Origin: Flavobacteriaceae bacterium
Lineage (GTDB): Bacteria > Bacteroidota > Bacteroidia > Flavobacteriales > Flavobacteriaceae
Direction of reading: 5' to 3'
DNA: 64,000 bases
Assembly (NCBI GenBank): GCA_947453885.1
Contig: CANGIF010000013.1
Location: forward strand, 1-64,000
Below the pieces are notes generated by a model, which did not search any database, was not told the origin of the DNA, and saw only the letters and a list, made by a program, of their open reading frames with translations. Of this stretch, positions 35,602 to 44,554 are shown piece by piece. Both the position numbers and the translations under genes were made by a program. Position 1 is the stretch's first letter. Each line of letters opens with the position of its first letter.

Positions 35602-36660
35602 ATGTTACAAAACGATAAAAAAAGATGTTTTGTTGAATTGGGTAAATTTCTAGGTCAATTTTCAAAAGACGTTTCCGTTCAAAATCAAGATGTTTTAAAT
35701 AATACTATGTTTTTTGATGACTTCCAACGTTTAATTGAGTTATCTCAGTCGCATAATGGCTGGTACACACCCAATCAAGTCCGATTTGCTTTACATTCAT
35801 GGAGCGAAGCTTTAACCGAAACTAATTTAACTCAATGGCTTTCTGCTTATACTTTTGAAACTGTTGTCCCTAAAAAAGTAGGCATCATTTTAGCTGGAAA
35901 CATCCCATTAGTTGGCTTTCATGATTTTTTAACCGTTCTCTTTTCGGGACACGATGTTTTAATTAAAACATCGTCAAATGATCAGCATTTATTACCTTTT
36001 CTAGTGAAATATTTATGTGCTCTTGATTCTACTTTCGACTCCAAAATCACTTTTGTGGAAGGGAAATTAACCTCTTTTGATGCAGTAATTGCAACGGGAA
36101 GCAACAATACCGCTCGTTATTTTGATTACTATTTTAAAGATGTTCCTAACATTATTAGAAAAAACCGAAACTCGGTTGCGGTACTAAACGGAACCGAAAC
36201 CAAAGAGCAATTAACCGCTTTAGGTAATGATATCTTTTGCTATTTTGGTTTAGGCTGCCGCAATGTTTCTAAATTATTTGTTCCAGAAGGATATTCTTTT
36301 GATGCGTTCTTTGAAGCTATTTTTGAATTTAAAGACATTATTGAATATGAAAAGTATGCCAATAATTACGATTACAACAAAGCTGTTTTTCTTATGAGTT
36401 TGTACAAGTTATTAGATAATGGTTTCTTAACTATTAAAGAAGACACGAGTTATGCTTCTCCTATTTCTAGTGTTTTTTACGAATTTTATGGTGATTTAGC
36501 AACGTTAGAATCCCGACTTCAAGCCGACAAAGATCAAATTCAATGTGTGGTTTCAAACAATTTAATTAAAAATAGCATTCCATTTGGCAAAGCGCAACAA
36601 CCCGAATTATGGGATTATGCAGACAATAAAGACACCATGCACTTTTTGTTAACACTTTAA
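35602..36660 (+). CDS. Acyl-CoA reductase (LuxC family)
   Basis: A 352-residue protein of the LuxC/acyl-CoA reductase family within the aldehyde dehydrogenase superfamily, expected to reduce activated acyl groups to aldehydes with NADPH. Recognisable parts are KKVGIILAGNIPLVGFHDFLTVLFSGHDVLIKTSSNDQ (nucleotide-binding Rossmann region), DAVIATGSNNTARYFDYYF, and IIRKNRNSVAVL followed by FCYFGLGCRNVSKLFVPEG, where Cys in GLGC is in the position of the catalytic cysteine. No lux genes accompany it, so the substrate and pathway in this organism are unknown. It precedes serC and faces the ferredoxin gene. Confidence 0.88.
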   Translation: MLQNDKKRCFVELGKFLGQFSKDVSVQNQDVLNNTMFFDDFQRLIELSQSHNGWYTPNQVRFALHSWSEALTETNLTQWLSAYTFETVVPKKVGIILAGNIPLVGFHDFLTVLFSGHDVLIKTSSNDQHLLPFLVKYLCALDSTFDSKITFVEGKLTSFDAVIATGSNNTARYFDYYFKDVPNIIRKNRNSVAVLNGTETKEQLTALGNDIFCYFGLGCRNVSKLFVPEGYSFDAFFEAIFEFKDIIEYEKYANNYDYNKAVFLMSLYKLLDNGFLTIKEDTSYASPISSVFYEFYGDLATLESRLQADKDQIQCVVSNNLIKNSIPFGKAQQPELWDYADNKDTMHFLLTL

Positions 36661-36736
36661 CGAAGTACCATTGAAATTTCTTACTACTAAAACGTTATTG
36701 TTGATAATGTCGCTGATATTTAGCGATTATAGAATT

Positions 36737-36744
36737 TATATTTG
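36737..36744 (+). promoter_or_regulatory. -7 promoter element of serC
   Basis: TATATTTG matches TAnnTTTG. Transcription would begin a few bases downstream, after 36742, so the serC start must be the ATG at 36814 and not the upstream in-frame ATG. Confidence 0.55.
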
Positions 36745-36813
36745 AATTTGTATTTCCGAAATTTGCATGCTAAAAGAAAAAAATATTATCAACTTTCAAG
36801 ATTCCAATATAAC

Positions 36814-37884
36814 ATGAAAAAACATAATTTTAGTGCTGGTCCAAGTATTTTGGCTCAAGAAGTACTAACAAAAACGGCAGCTGCTATAATAAATTTCAAT
36901 AATTCAGATTTGTCCCTATTAGAAATTTCACATCGAAGTAAAGATTTTGTTGATGTGATGGATCAAGCGAGATCGTTGGCTTTGGAACTTTTAGGTCTAA
37001 CTGGGAAAGGTTATCAAGCGTTATTTCTTCAAGGTGGTGCTAGTATGCAATTTTTAATGGTTCCTCAAAATTTAATGCCAATTGGTGGTAAAGCCGCTTA
37101 TTTAGATACTGGAACTTGGGCTGCTGGCGCTATAAAAGAAGCCAGATTATTTGGAGAGACAGTTGTTGTTGCTAGTTCAAAAGAAGCAAACTACAGTTTT
37201 ATCCCAACTGATTATCAAGTCCCTACTGATGCTAATTATTTCCATTGCACTAGTAATAATACAATTTTTGGAACACAAATGAAATCATTTCCAGAACTCG
37301 ACATGCCAATTGTTTGCGATATGAGTTCTGATATTTTTTCAAGAACAATGGATTTTTCAAAGTTTGATTTAATTTATGCAGGAGCCCAAAAGAATATGGG
37401 CCCAGCTGGAACTACTTTAGTAATTGTAAAAGAAGCATTACTTAACAAATCAGGACGAACTATTCCAAGTATGCTAGATTTTGAAAAACACATTAAAGCA
37501 GAAAGCATGTACAATACGCCGCCTGTACTACCAATTTACACTTCTTTAGTTACGTTACAATGGCTTAAAAATATGGGTGGAATAGCAGCGATTGAGAAAA
37601 TAAATGAGCAAAAAGCAGCTTTATTATACAATGAAATTGATAGAAACCCATTGTTTAAAGGTGCAGCTAAAGTAGAAGATAGAAGCTACATGAATGCTAC
37701 TTTTTTACTACATGATGAAGCTCATGCTCCACTTTATGATTCAATTTGGAAAGCGGCAGGAATTTCTGGATTGCCTGGTCATCGATCAGTAGGTGGTTAC
37801 AGAGCATCAATGTATAATGCTTTACCATTAGAAAGTGTTCAGGTATTGGTTGATACCATGCAAGAATTAGAAAAAAGTATTTAG
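36814..37884 (+). CDS. serC: Phosphoserine aminotransferase
   Basis: SerC makes 3-phosphoserine from 3-phosphohydroxypyruvate and glutamate, the second step of serine synthesis; it also serves pyridoxal phosphate synthesis in some bacteria. The start at 36814 gives the classic N-terminus MKKHNFSAGPSILA and 356 residues. Landmarks are LLEISHRSKDF, FLQGGASMQF (phosphate loop), CDMSSDIFSR (Asp contacting PLP) and YAGAQKNMGPAGT with the Schiff-base Lys in AQKN. GLPGHRSVGGYRASMYNA near the C-terminus binds substrate. A GNAT gene and serA follow with gaps of 22 and 41 bases, so this is a serine operon lacking serB. Confidence 0.96.
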   Translation: MKKHNFSAGPSILAQEVLTKTAAAIINFNNSDLSLLEISHRSKDFVDVMDQARSLALELLGLTGKGYQALFLQGGASMQFLMVPQNLMPIGGKAAYLDTGTWAAGAIKEARLFGETVVVASSKEANYSFIPTDYQVPTDANYFHCTSNNTIFGTQMKSFPELDMPIVCDMSSDIFSRTMDFSKFDLIYAGAQKNMGPAGTTLVIVKEALLNKSGRTIPSMLDFEKHIKAESMYNTPPVLPIYTSLVTLQWLKNMGGIAAIEKINEQKAALLYNEIDRNPLFKGAAKVEDRSYMNATFLLHDEAHAPLYDSIWKAAGISGLPGHRSVGGYRASMYNALPLESVQVLVDTMQELEKSI

Positions 37885-37906
37885 AAATTTGTTATAGTTA
37901 ACAGTA

Positions 37907-38500
37907 ATGGATTTCAACTTTAAAGAAGCATATATTTTGGAAAATGATGTTGTACAACTCATTCCACTACAGCTTTCTGATTATGATAATTTGATTACCT
38001 TTTCAACTAATGAACCTGATTTATGGCAATTTAACGCAAATGGTCCAAACAGTTCAGAAAACTTAAAAAAATATCTAAAACATGCTGTTAACCAAAGAAA
38101 AAAATTAGTTGAATATCCATTTGTTGTTTTTGATAAAACAACAAATGAATTTGCAGGAAGTACACGATTTTACAATATAAATCTTGATGCTAAACATCTA
38201 GAAATAGGGTTTACATGGTACGGAAAAGCGTTTCAAGGTACAAATTTAAACAAAAACTGTAAGTACTTACTTTTGGATTTTGCTTTTGATAAAATGAATA
38301 TAGAAAGAGTTGGTTTTAGAGCCAATAACTTAAATTTCAAAAGTATAGCAGCAATGAAAAGTATTGGTTGCACCGAAGAAGGTATTTTAAGAAATTTTAG
38401 TACTAATGCAAAAGGAGAACGTATAGACGCAATTGTATTGAGTATATTAAAAAACGAATGGTATTCAGAGATTAAAGAACAATTAAAAAACAGAATATAA
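37907..38500 (+). CDS. GNAT N-acetyltransferase between serC and serA
   Basis: A 197-residue acetyltransferase of the RimJ/RimL (Acetyltransf_3) type. The N-terminal VVQLIPLQLSDYDNLITFS gives the family pattern, HLEIGFTWYGKAFQGTNLNKNCKYLLLDFAF forms the acetyl-CoA region, and ERVGFRANNLNFKSIAAMKSIGCTEEGILRNF is the typical end. The substrate is unknown. It is embedded in the serine pair with short gaps, so expression with serC and serA is likely; whether it modifies serine-pathway metabolites or a protein is not shown. Confidence 0.87.
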   Translation: MDFNFKEAYILENDVVQLIPLQLSDYDNLITFSTNEPDLWQFNANGPNSSENLKKYLKHAVNQRKKLVEYPFVVFDKTTNEFAGSTRFYNINLDAKHLEIGFTWYGKAFQGTNLNKNCKYLLLDFAFDKMNIERVGFRANNLNFKSIAAMKSIGCTEEGILRNFSTNAKGERIDAIVLSILKNEWYSEIKEQLKNRI

Positions 38501-38541
38501 CCTTAGCATCAAAAGATGTTGAACTTAATTTAGTACAAAAA

Positions 38542-39504
38542 ATGAAAGTATTAGCAAACGACGGTATTTCAAATAGTGGCATTGAAGCTTTAAAAAAAAG
38601 TGGATTTGAAGTAATTACTACAAAAGTAGCGCAAGAACAAGTTGCCAATTACATAAATGCAAATCAAGTAAGTGTAGTTTTAGTGAGAAGCGCAACCAAA
38701 ATAAAAAAAGACATTATTGATGCTTGTCCAAGTCTTAAAATTATTGGTCGTGGAGGGGTTGGTATGGACAACATTGACGTAGAATACGCTCGAAATAAAG
38801 GCATTCATGTTATAAATACGCCAGCATCTTCATCAGAATCAGTAGCTGAATTGGTTTTTGCACATTTGTTTTCAGGTGTTCGATTTCTTCATGATTCCAA
38901 CAGAAACATGCCATTAGAAGGAGATACAAACTTTAATGGGTTGAAAAAAGCATACGCCAATGGAATAGAATTAAGAGGTAAAACAATTGGAATAATTGGA
39001 TTTGGCAGAATTGGTCAGGCAGTTGCTAAAATGGCTTTAGGCTTGGGAATGAAAGTTATTGCATCGGATAAATTTGTAGGTAAAGCAGCAATTAAAGTTG
39101 ACTTTTATAACGGTCAATTTATAAATGTTGAAATTGAAACCGAACCGCTTGAAGATGTTTTGAAACATGCTGATTTTATCACACTTCATGTACCTGCACA
39201 AGATGGTTATGTAATTACAAAAAATGAAATTGCTACTATGAAAGATACTGTAGGAATTGTAAATTGTGCTAGAGGTGGTGTAATTAACGAGGTCGATTTA
39301 ATTGAAGCACTAGACAATAACAAAGTGCTTTTTGCTGGTTTAGATGTTTTTGAAAACGAACCTACACCTGAAATGAGAATATTAATGCATCCAAAAATTT
39401 CTTTAACGCCACATATAGGTGCAGCAACTGATGAAGCTCAAGATAGAATTGGAACTGAATTAGCAGAACAAATTAGCAGTATTCTAAAAACAGAATTAAA
39501 CTAA
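38542..39504 (+). CDS. serA: D-3-phosphoglycerate dehydrogenase
   Basis: SerA oxidises 3-phosphoglycerate to 3-phosphohydroxypyruvate with NAD+, the entry step to serine. The 320-residue form has only the catalytic and NAD-binding domains, with no C-terminal ACT or ASB domain, so classical serine feedback through an ACT site is not expected. Visible features are GRGGVGMDNID, the Rossmann loop GFGRIGQAVA, NCARGGVINEVDL with the catalytic Arg, a Glu in FENEPTP and the catalytic His in LTPHIGAAT. Third gene of the serC-GNAT-serA run. An 16-bp AT palindrome and a terminator follow. Confidence 0.95.
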   Translation: MKVLANDGISNSGIEALKKSGFEVITTKVAQEQVANYINANQVSVVLVRSATKIKKDIIDACPSLKIIGRGGVGMDNIDVEYARNKGIHVINTPASSSESVAELVFAHLFSGVRFLHDSNRNMPLEGDTNFNGLKKAYANGIELRGKTIGIIGFGRIGQAVAKMALGLGMKVIASDKFVGKAAIKVDFYNGQFINVEIETEPLEDVLKHADFITLHVPAQDGYVITKNEIATMKDTVGIVNCARGGVINEVDLIEALDNNKVLFAGLDVFENEPTPEMRILMHPKISLTPHIGAATDEAQDRIGTELAEQISSILKTELN

Positions 39505-39528
39505 AATCTTAAGATTTTTCAAGTATTT

Positions 39529-39559
39529 AAAACCATTCTTTAAAGAGAATGGTTTTTTT
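39529..39559 (+). terminator. Intrinsic terminator of the serine operon
   Basis: An 11-bp stem AAAACCATTCT/AGAATGGTTTT with loop TTAAAG and a T run, 25 bases after the serA stop. Confidence 0.88.
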
Positions 39560-39596
39560 ATTTTGATTTAATGATTTATATCCGGTTAATTCCTTT

Positions 39597-39604
39597 TAAA
39601 TTTG
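39597..39604 (+). promoter_or_regulatory. -7 promoter element of the DUF6787-type gene
   Basis: TAAATTTG matches TAnnTTTG, 19 bases before the ATG at 39624. Confidence 0.55.
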
Positions 39605-39623
39605 TGCATATATAAAAATAATT

Positions 39624-39953
39624 ATGAGGCATTTTAAAACCAGATGGGGTATTACAACCAATTTTCAATTGGGAATGATTTTAATTTCATTTGCTTTAAC
39701 TGGAACTTCATCTATGTTAATAACTAAAAAACTATTACTGTTTTTTAATATTGAAAATGAAGTGAAAAACAATTTGTTATTTTATATTTTAAAATTAGGA
39801 TTTGTACTTATCCTATACCAATTTTTGCTTGTTATTATTGGAGCACTTTTAGGTCAATTTCAGTTTTTTTGGAAATTTGAAAAGCAACTACTTACTAAAA
39901 TGGGATTTGGATTTGGATTTTTATTTTCAAAAGTAAAAAAGAATGATAAATAA
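39624..39953 (+). CDS. Small membrane protein, DUF6787-like
   Basis: A 109-residue protein with two hydrophobic segments: FQLGMILISFALTGTSSMLI (about 14-36) and FYILKLGFVLILYQFLLVIIGALLG (about 51-77). The opening RHFKTRWGITTNFQLG and the end FWKFEKQLLTKMGFGF are characteristic of a Bacteroidota family that I recognise as DUF6787. The function is unknown. Both ends probably lie on the same side of the inner membrane. It is 45 bases ahead of the LolD-like gene, so co-transcription is possible. Confidence 0.65.
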   Translation: MRHFKTRWGITTNFQLGMILISFALTGTSSMLITKKLLLFFNIENEVKNNLLFYILKLGFVLILYQFLLVIIGALLGQFQFFWKFEKQLLTKMGFGFGFLFSKVKKNDK

Positions 39954-39998
39954 AGATTTTATCTTCAAATCTTTGTTTCTTTGTAGAAATAGTTTCTT

Positions 39999-40661
39999 AT
40001 GATTCATGCAACTAATATACAAAAATTTTATGGTCATCTCCAAGTTTTAAAAGGAGTAAGTCTACACATTGGAAAAGGTGAAATAGTTTCAATTGTTGGT
40101 GCTTCAGGCGCAGGTAAAACCACTCTGTTGCAAATAGTAGGAACCCTTGATTTTCCAACTTTAATACCTGAAACCACACTAGTTATTAACGGTGAAAACG
40201 TTTTGAAAATGAACGACAAGGCGCTTTCAAGATTCAGAAACTTACATTTAGGATTCATTTTCCAATTTCACCAACTATTACCTGAATTTACAGCATTAGA
40301 AAATGTGTGTATTCCCGCATTTATTGCAAAAAGAGATAAAAAAGAAACAATTGAAGAAGCAAAAAAATTGCTAGCATATCTTGGTCTTTCAGACAGAATT
40401 GACCATAAGCCCAACGAACTTTCAGGAGGAGAACAACAACGCGTTGCTGTTGCTAGAGCATTGATTAATAAACCGGCCATAATTTTTGCAGATGAACCTT
40501 CTGGAAATTTAGACACTGCTTCTGCCGAACATTTACACCAATTATTCTTCAAATTAAGAGATGAATTTGGGCAAACTTTTGTAATCGTGACGCATAATGA
40601 AGAATTAGCCAATATGGCTGACCGAAAATTAATAATGGTGGACGGAAATATTTCAACTTAA
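39999..40661 (+). CDS. LolD-like ABC transporter ATP-binding protein
   Basis: A 220-residue ATPase of the MacB/LolD (o228) branch. Walker A is GASGAGKTT, the Q-loop falls in [18 protein letters not shown], the signature is LSGGEQQR, Walker B is [12 protein letters not shown], and the switch His is in VTHNEE. In the Lol system the ATPase drives release of lipoproteins from the inner membrane to LolA. No LolC/E-type permease is adjacent, so the partner must be elsewhere, and a different MacB-like exporter cannot be excluded. It is four bases ahead of the next membrane-protein gene. Confidence 0.85.
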   Translation: MIHATNIQKFYGHLQVLKGVSLHIGKGEIVSIVGASGAGKTTLLQIVGTLDFPTLIPETTLVINGENVLKMNDKALSRFRNLHLGFIFQFHQLLPEFTALENVCIPAFIAKRDKKETIEEAKKLLAYLGLSDRIDHKPNELSGGEQQRVAVARALINKPAIIFADEPSGNLDTASAEHLHQLFFKLRDEFGQTFVIVTHNEELANMADRKLIMVDGNIST

Positions 40662-40665
40662 AGAC

Positions 40666-42375
40666 ATGTTGCTAATATTTTTATCCTGGATGTATATTGG
40701 CTTTACCTGCCTAAATTTAGGTTTCCTTTTTTCCAAAGTATTAAAAATTAACACAAAAGATTTTGTAATTCTGAATTTCTTTGGATTGTTTTTAGCTACA
40801 ATTATTGGCAGTTTTTGGGCTTTATTTGGTAGAATCAACATAGAGTTTCATTCTTTTTTGCTTTTGGTAAATCTATTTCTATTTATTTTTTATAAAAAAA
40901 CAATTTGCGGACTTTTTTATAATTTTTACATAGAAATTAAAAGATGTTCTCAAGTTGTAAAACTATTTTTGTTTTTGTTTTTTGTGTTAATTTTAAATCA
41001 TTGTTCACAATCTCCCCTTTTAATTGACAATGAAACATATTATATACAAACTATTAAATGGTTAAATGAATATGGTTTTGTAAAAGGATTAGCCAACTTA
41101 CATGTCTTTTTGGGTCAAACAAGTGGTTGGCACATTGCACAAAGTGTTTTTAATTTTTCTTTTTTGTATGCTAATTTCAATGATTTGAGTGGATATGCTT
41201 TGACTTTAGGTCTTGTTTTTTCTTTTTTAAACTTAGACATTGTTTTAAAAAATCCAGAACCAAAGAAGCACCAATTAATAGCTGGAATATCAGCTGTTTT
41301 TTCACTTTTTTTATTTCAATTCACAAGTGCACCATCTCCTGATTTGCTGGTTTATGTTTTAAGTTTTATTGTATTCCTATTCTTCATAGAACATTCAAAT
41401 AATGTAAATCAACACTCATTTAATACTTTGTCAGTTTTAATCTTTTTTTTAATTTTTGTAAAAATCACTATTTTACCGATTATTTTACTTCCAATAAGCT
41501 GGCTATTTTCAGATTTTAAATTACTTAAACCTATTTTGTGGAAAACTATTGTAGTAGGAGTTGTAGTGTTTATGCTCTTTTATATTAAAAATACTATTCT
41601 TTTAGGCTATACCCTTTATCCATCAAAACATTTTGAACTTTCCTCTAATAAGTACTCATTACCAGTTGAAATTTCAAATTTATTTTTTAGTCATAGTGGT
41701 TTGTATAGCTTTTTTGTCTCTGATATTGAATTAGAAGAAATGAGCTTCATTCAGCTATTTTGGAAATGGTTGACCTTTTCAAAAATAGATGCTATTTTTA
41801 ATATTTGTAACTGTATTTTAATTATTTGTTGTCCTTATTTTATTTACAGATTCAGCAATTTTAAAAGCTACTGGATTATTTATTTTACAATGTTAGCACA
41901 AAGTTTATTTTTAATTTTTACTTCCCCTCAATTTCGTTTTTTTATACCTTTTACACAATTCTTTAGTTTGTTGGTTGTAGTAATTTTTTGCTCCAAAAAG
42001 ACTTTTGTTTCATTAATTACAATTAGTTTGATTCTAACTGGAATTTTCACCTTGATCCCTTATGCAAAAGCATCACTTACCAATCCTATTTTGAAACAAT
42101 TCGATACAAGTTACTCTGCTAACCAATTGGTTTTTCCTAAAGATAATTCAGTTATGAATCACAACTATTTAAAATTCAATGTTGGTAATTTAATCTTTGA
42201 ATCTCCAGACGAAAGTAGCTTCTTTTGGATAACTGGAAATGGGGAGTTACCTTGTGTAAACAAACAACAAATTGACTACTTTAAAAGCAACTATAACTAC
42301 ATACCTCAATTAAGAACCAATAATTTAAAAGATGGTTTTTATGCTAAACGAATTCAAATTTATGAATCAAAATGA
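40666..42375 (+). CDS. Polytopic membrane protein, LIC_10190-like
   Basis: A 569-residue integral membrane protein with about 12 hydrophobic segments and few charged residues until the C-terminal 70 residues, which are soluble. A conserved-looking loop LIDNETYYIQTIKWLNEYGFVKGLANLH lies after the third or fourth helix. Acidic residues in the first large outer loop recall GT-C-type polyprenyl-sugar glycosyltransferases, but no diagnostic motif proves this. I recognise the general family as LIC_10190. It starts four bases after the LolD-like gene and overlaps the next gene by 14 bases. Confidence 0.65.
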   Translation: MLLIFLSWMYIGFTCLNLGFLFSKVLKINTKDFVILNFFGLFLATIIGSFWALFGRINIEFHSFLLLVNLFLFIFYKKTICGLFYNFYIEIKRCSQVVKLFLFLFFVLILNHCSQSPLLIDNETYYIQTIKWLNEYGFVKGLANLHVFLGQTSGWHIAQSVFNFSFLYANFNDLSGYALTLGLVFSFLNLDIVLKNPEPKKHQLIAGISAVFSLFLFQFTSAPSPDLLVYVLSFIVFLFFIEHSNNVNQHSFNTLSVLIFFLIFVKITILPIILLPISWLFSDFKLLKPILWKTIVVGVVVFMLFYIKNTILLGYTLYPSKHFELSSNKYSLPVEISNLFFSHSGLYSFFVSDIELEEMSFIQLFWKWLTFSKIDAIFNICNCILIICCPYFIYRFSNFKSYWIIYFTMLAQSLFLIFTSPQFRFFIPFTQFFSLLVVVIFCSKKTFVSLITISLILTGIFTLIPYAKASLTNPILKQFDTSYSANQLVFPKDNSVMNHNYLKFNVGNLIFESPDESSFFWITGNGELPCVNKQQIDYFKSNYNYIPQLRTNNLKDGFYAKRIQIYESK

Positions 42376-43138
42376 GTTAAAACAATTTTTAGATGAAAAA
42401 GTAACACTTTACAATACACCCAATTTTATTGAAAGTGATCCTATTCAAATTCCTCATTTTTACACTTTAAAAGAAGATATTGAAATAGCTGGATTTCTTA
42501 CTGCAACAATTGCTTGGGGCAACAGAAAAATGATCTTAATAAATGCAAAGAAAATGATGGAATTAATGGGAAACTCTCCTTTTGATTTTATTATGAATCA
42601 TACTGAAAATCAATTGCTCCCATTGAACAATTTTGTACATAGAACTTTTAATGGTACTGATTTCATTACTTTTATTCAAGGTATAAAAAAAATATATACC
42701 AATTATGGTGGACTTGAAAATATTTTCACATTGCATCAAGATACAACTAGTTTGCAAAAAAGTATTTCAAAATTCAAGCAACTTTTTTTCGAAATACAAC
42801 ATCAACAAAGAAGTCAAAAACACATTTCAGATCCATTAAATAATTCTGCAGCAAAAAGACTCAACATGTATCTTCGTTGGATGTGCCGGAATGACAATAA
42901 AGGAGTAGATTTTGGCATTTGGAAGGGAATTGCTCCTAGCAAATTATCTTGTCCATTAGATATTCACTCTGGAAATGTTGCACGTCAGCTTGGTTTATTA
43001 AACAGAATGCAAAATGATGGAAAAGCAGTTGTACTTTTAGATGAAATACTTAGAAAATTTGACAGTAATGACCCTGTTAAATATGACTTTGCTTTATTTG
43101 GTTTAGGTGTTTTTGAGGGTTTTAAAATTACTTCATAA
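42362..43138 (+). CDS. TIGR02757-family protein
   Basis: A 258-residue protein. The start at 42362 (MNQNELKQFLDEKV) matches the expected length and leaves a 14-base overlap with the preceding membrane-protein gene; the longer frame from 42332 overlaps more. Family marks are DPIQIPHFY, DIEIAGFLTATIAWGNRKMI, KRLNMYLRWMCRND, GIWKGIAPSKLSCPLDIHSGNVARQLGLL and DPVKYDFALFGLGV. The middle to C-terminal part resembles the helix-hairpin-helix architecture of DNA glycosylases, but no catalytic assignment is possible. The function is unknown. Overlap suggests translational coupling. Confidence 0.85.
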   Translation: MNQNELKQFLDEKVTLYNTPNFIESDPIQIPHFYTLKEDIEIAGFLTATIAWGNRKMILINAKKMMELMGNSPFDFIMNHTENQLLPLNNFVHRTFNGTDFITFIQGIKKIYTNYGGLENIFTLHQDTTSLQKSISKFKQLFFEIQHQQRSQKHISDPLNNSAAKRLNMYLRWMCRNDNKGVDFGIWKGIAPSKLSCPLDIHSGNVARQLGLLNRMQNDGKAVVLLDEILRKFDSNDPVKYDFALFGLGVFEGFKITS

Positions 43139-43139
43139 T

Positions 43140-43280
43140 CGTATGTTTGATAGTTAATCATAAAGTGTAACTATGTATCTTAGTAAAAACTGTTTGTTTC
43201 AAAAACAGATTTAAACTAGTTACACAGATTAATGAAAATTGTAACTTATGCTATTAACTACAGATACTGAAACAAACTGT
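43140..43280. other. Intergenic region with nested and competing inverted repeats
   Basis: Outer arms TAGTTAA (43151-43157) and TTAACTA (43254-43260) enclose GTGTAACTA (43165-43173) and TAGTTACAC (43217-43225). Inside them CTGTTT and AAACAG form a small hairpin. A mutually exclusive pairing exists between GTTTGTTTCA (43192-43201) and TGAAACAAAC (43268-43277). This could be a structured leader, a small RNA or a relic of a repeat element; I cannot tell. Confidence 0.45.
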
Positions 43281-43300
43281 ACGTATTTAACAATTTCATA

Positions 43301-43341
43301 AATTAATTATAGATTGAATTAATTATAGATTGAATTAATTT
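43301..43341. repeat. Short tandem repeat, 16-bp unit, 2.5 copies
   Basis: The unit AATTAATTATAGATTG is repeated exactly at 43301 and 43317, with half a copy to 43340. It lies 28-70 bases before the acyltransferase start. Confidence 0.85.
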
Positions 43342-43375
43342 TAACATTTATTTACCTATTTATCATTCTACTTTT

Positions 43376-44548
43376 GTGAGTTTATATTTTAAATTTAATT
43401 TGGAAACAAAACTTACATTCAAAATTTTTTCAAAAACACAAGAACTTCCTGAAAATTGGGATGATTTGGCGAAAGAAACTATTTTTCTATCAATTGCTTA
43501 TTTAAAAATTCTTGAAAATGCTTCGCCAGTTAACATTACTTGTGGTTATATTGGGATTTTTCATGATGAAAAACTAGTAGGAATAGCACTTTCGCAATTT
43601 TTTAATTTAAACAAACTTGAATCATTTGGAGAACGAGACAAGTGTACCAAAACATTTGCAAGAAATTTTATTTTTAGAAACTTTTGTTCACATGTTTTAT
43701 TAATTGGAAACAATATGTTTACAGGTCAAAATGCTTTTGCATTTAATCCAAACTATTCCGATGTTTCTATAGTAGCAACGTTAAAACTTGCAACCGAACA
43801 GCTACAAGTCGAATTAAAAAAGCAAGGATTTAAAGTACATATTGTTTCATTTAAAGATTTTGATGCGTCAGAAATTAAGGCTTTTAAAGTACCTGATTTT
43901 AAAAATTATTACCAATTTTGTATCCAGCCCAATATGGTTTTTACAATTTCTGAAAACTGGAAATCAGAACAGGATTATGTTGATGCATTGTCCAAAAAAT
44001 ACAGAGATCAATACAAACGAGCCAGAAAAAAAGCAAGTAGTCTTGAAAAATGCAAAATGACTCTTGCTGATATAATTGAACATGAAGATGTTATATTTGA
44101 TTTGTATATTCATGTGGCTCGAAATGCACCATTTAATACTTTTTTTCTACCAAAAAATCATTTTAGAATTTTTAAAGAACATTTAAAAGAGAATTTTTTG
44201 TTTTATGGCTATTTTGAAAAAGAAAAACTAGTTGGGTTTAATACTTTGATAAAAAATGGTACTGCTATGGACACATATTTCCTTGGATATGACGACGTGT
44301 TACAAAAAGATAAAATGTTGTATTTAAACATGCTTTATGACATGATTGCATATTCCATAAAAAAAGGATATAAGGACATCATATTTGCTCGAACTGCGTT
44401 AGAAATAAAAAGTTCAGTAGGGGCTAAACCTATAAAAATGTACGGTTTTGCTGTTCATAATAACAAAATACTTAATAGGTGTATGAGTACATTTTTTGAT
44501 TTTTTAGAACCCAAAGTTATTTGGAACGAACGAAATCCTTTTAAATAG
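43376..44548 (+). CDS. Predicted GNAT-fold N-acyltransferase
   Basis: A 390-residue protein with two GNAT-like halves. The C-terminal half has KYRDQYKRARKKASSLEKC, YFEKEKLVGFNTLIKNGTAMDTYFLGYDD and IIFARTALEIKSSVGAKP, resembling predicted N-acyltransferases of the FemAB-related type. The substrate is not known. The frame opens with GTG at 43376, but a TACTTTTG promoter-like element at 43369-43376 overlaps it; if that is the promoter, translation must begin later, possibly at TTG 43400 (residue 9). Six bases separate its stop from the convergent ABC-F gene. Confidence 0.75.
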   Translation: MSLYFKFNLETKLTFKIFSKTQELPENWDDLAKETIFLSIAYLKILENASPVNITCGYIGIFHDEKLVGIALSQFFNLNKLESFGERDKCTKTFARNFIFRNFCSHVLLIGNNMFTGQNAFAFNPNYSDVSIVATLKLATEQLQVELKKQGFKVHIVSFKDFDASEIKAFKVPDFKNYYQFCIQPNMVFTISENWKSEQDYVDALSKKYRDQYKRARKKASSLEKCKMTLADIIEHEDVIFDLYIHVARNAPFNTFFLPKNHFRIFKEHLKENFLFYGYFEKEKLVGFNTLIKNGTAMDTYFLGYDDVLQKDKMLYLNMLYDMIAYSIKKGYKDIIFARTALEIKSSVGAKPIKMYGFAVHNNKILNRCMSTFFDFLEPKVIWNERNPFK

Positions 44549-44554
44549 AGAGCG

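Noticed and set aside
36742..36813. Upstream ATG for serC at 36742
   Set aside because: It lies within a TAnnTTTG promoter element; the classic SerC N-terminus begins at 36814.
43301..43341. Direct repeat considered as an insertion target duplication
   Set aside because: The copies are adjacent with nothing between them, and no transposase or terminal repeats were seen.
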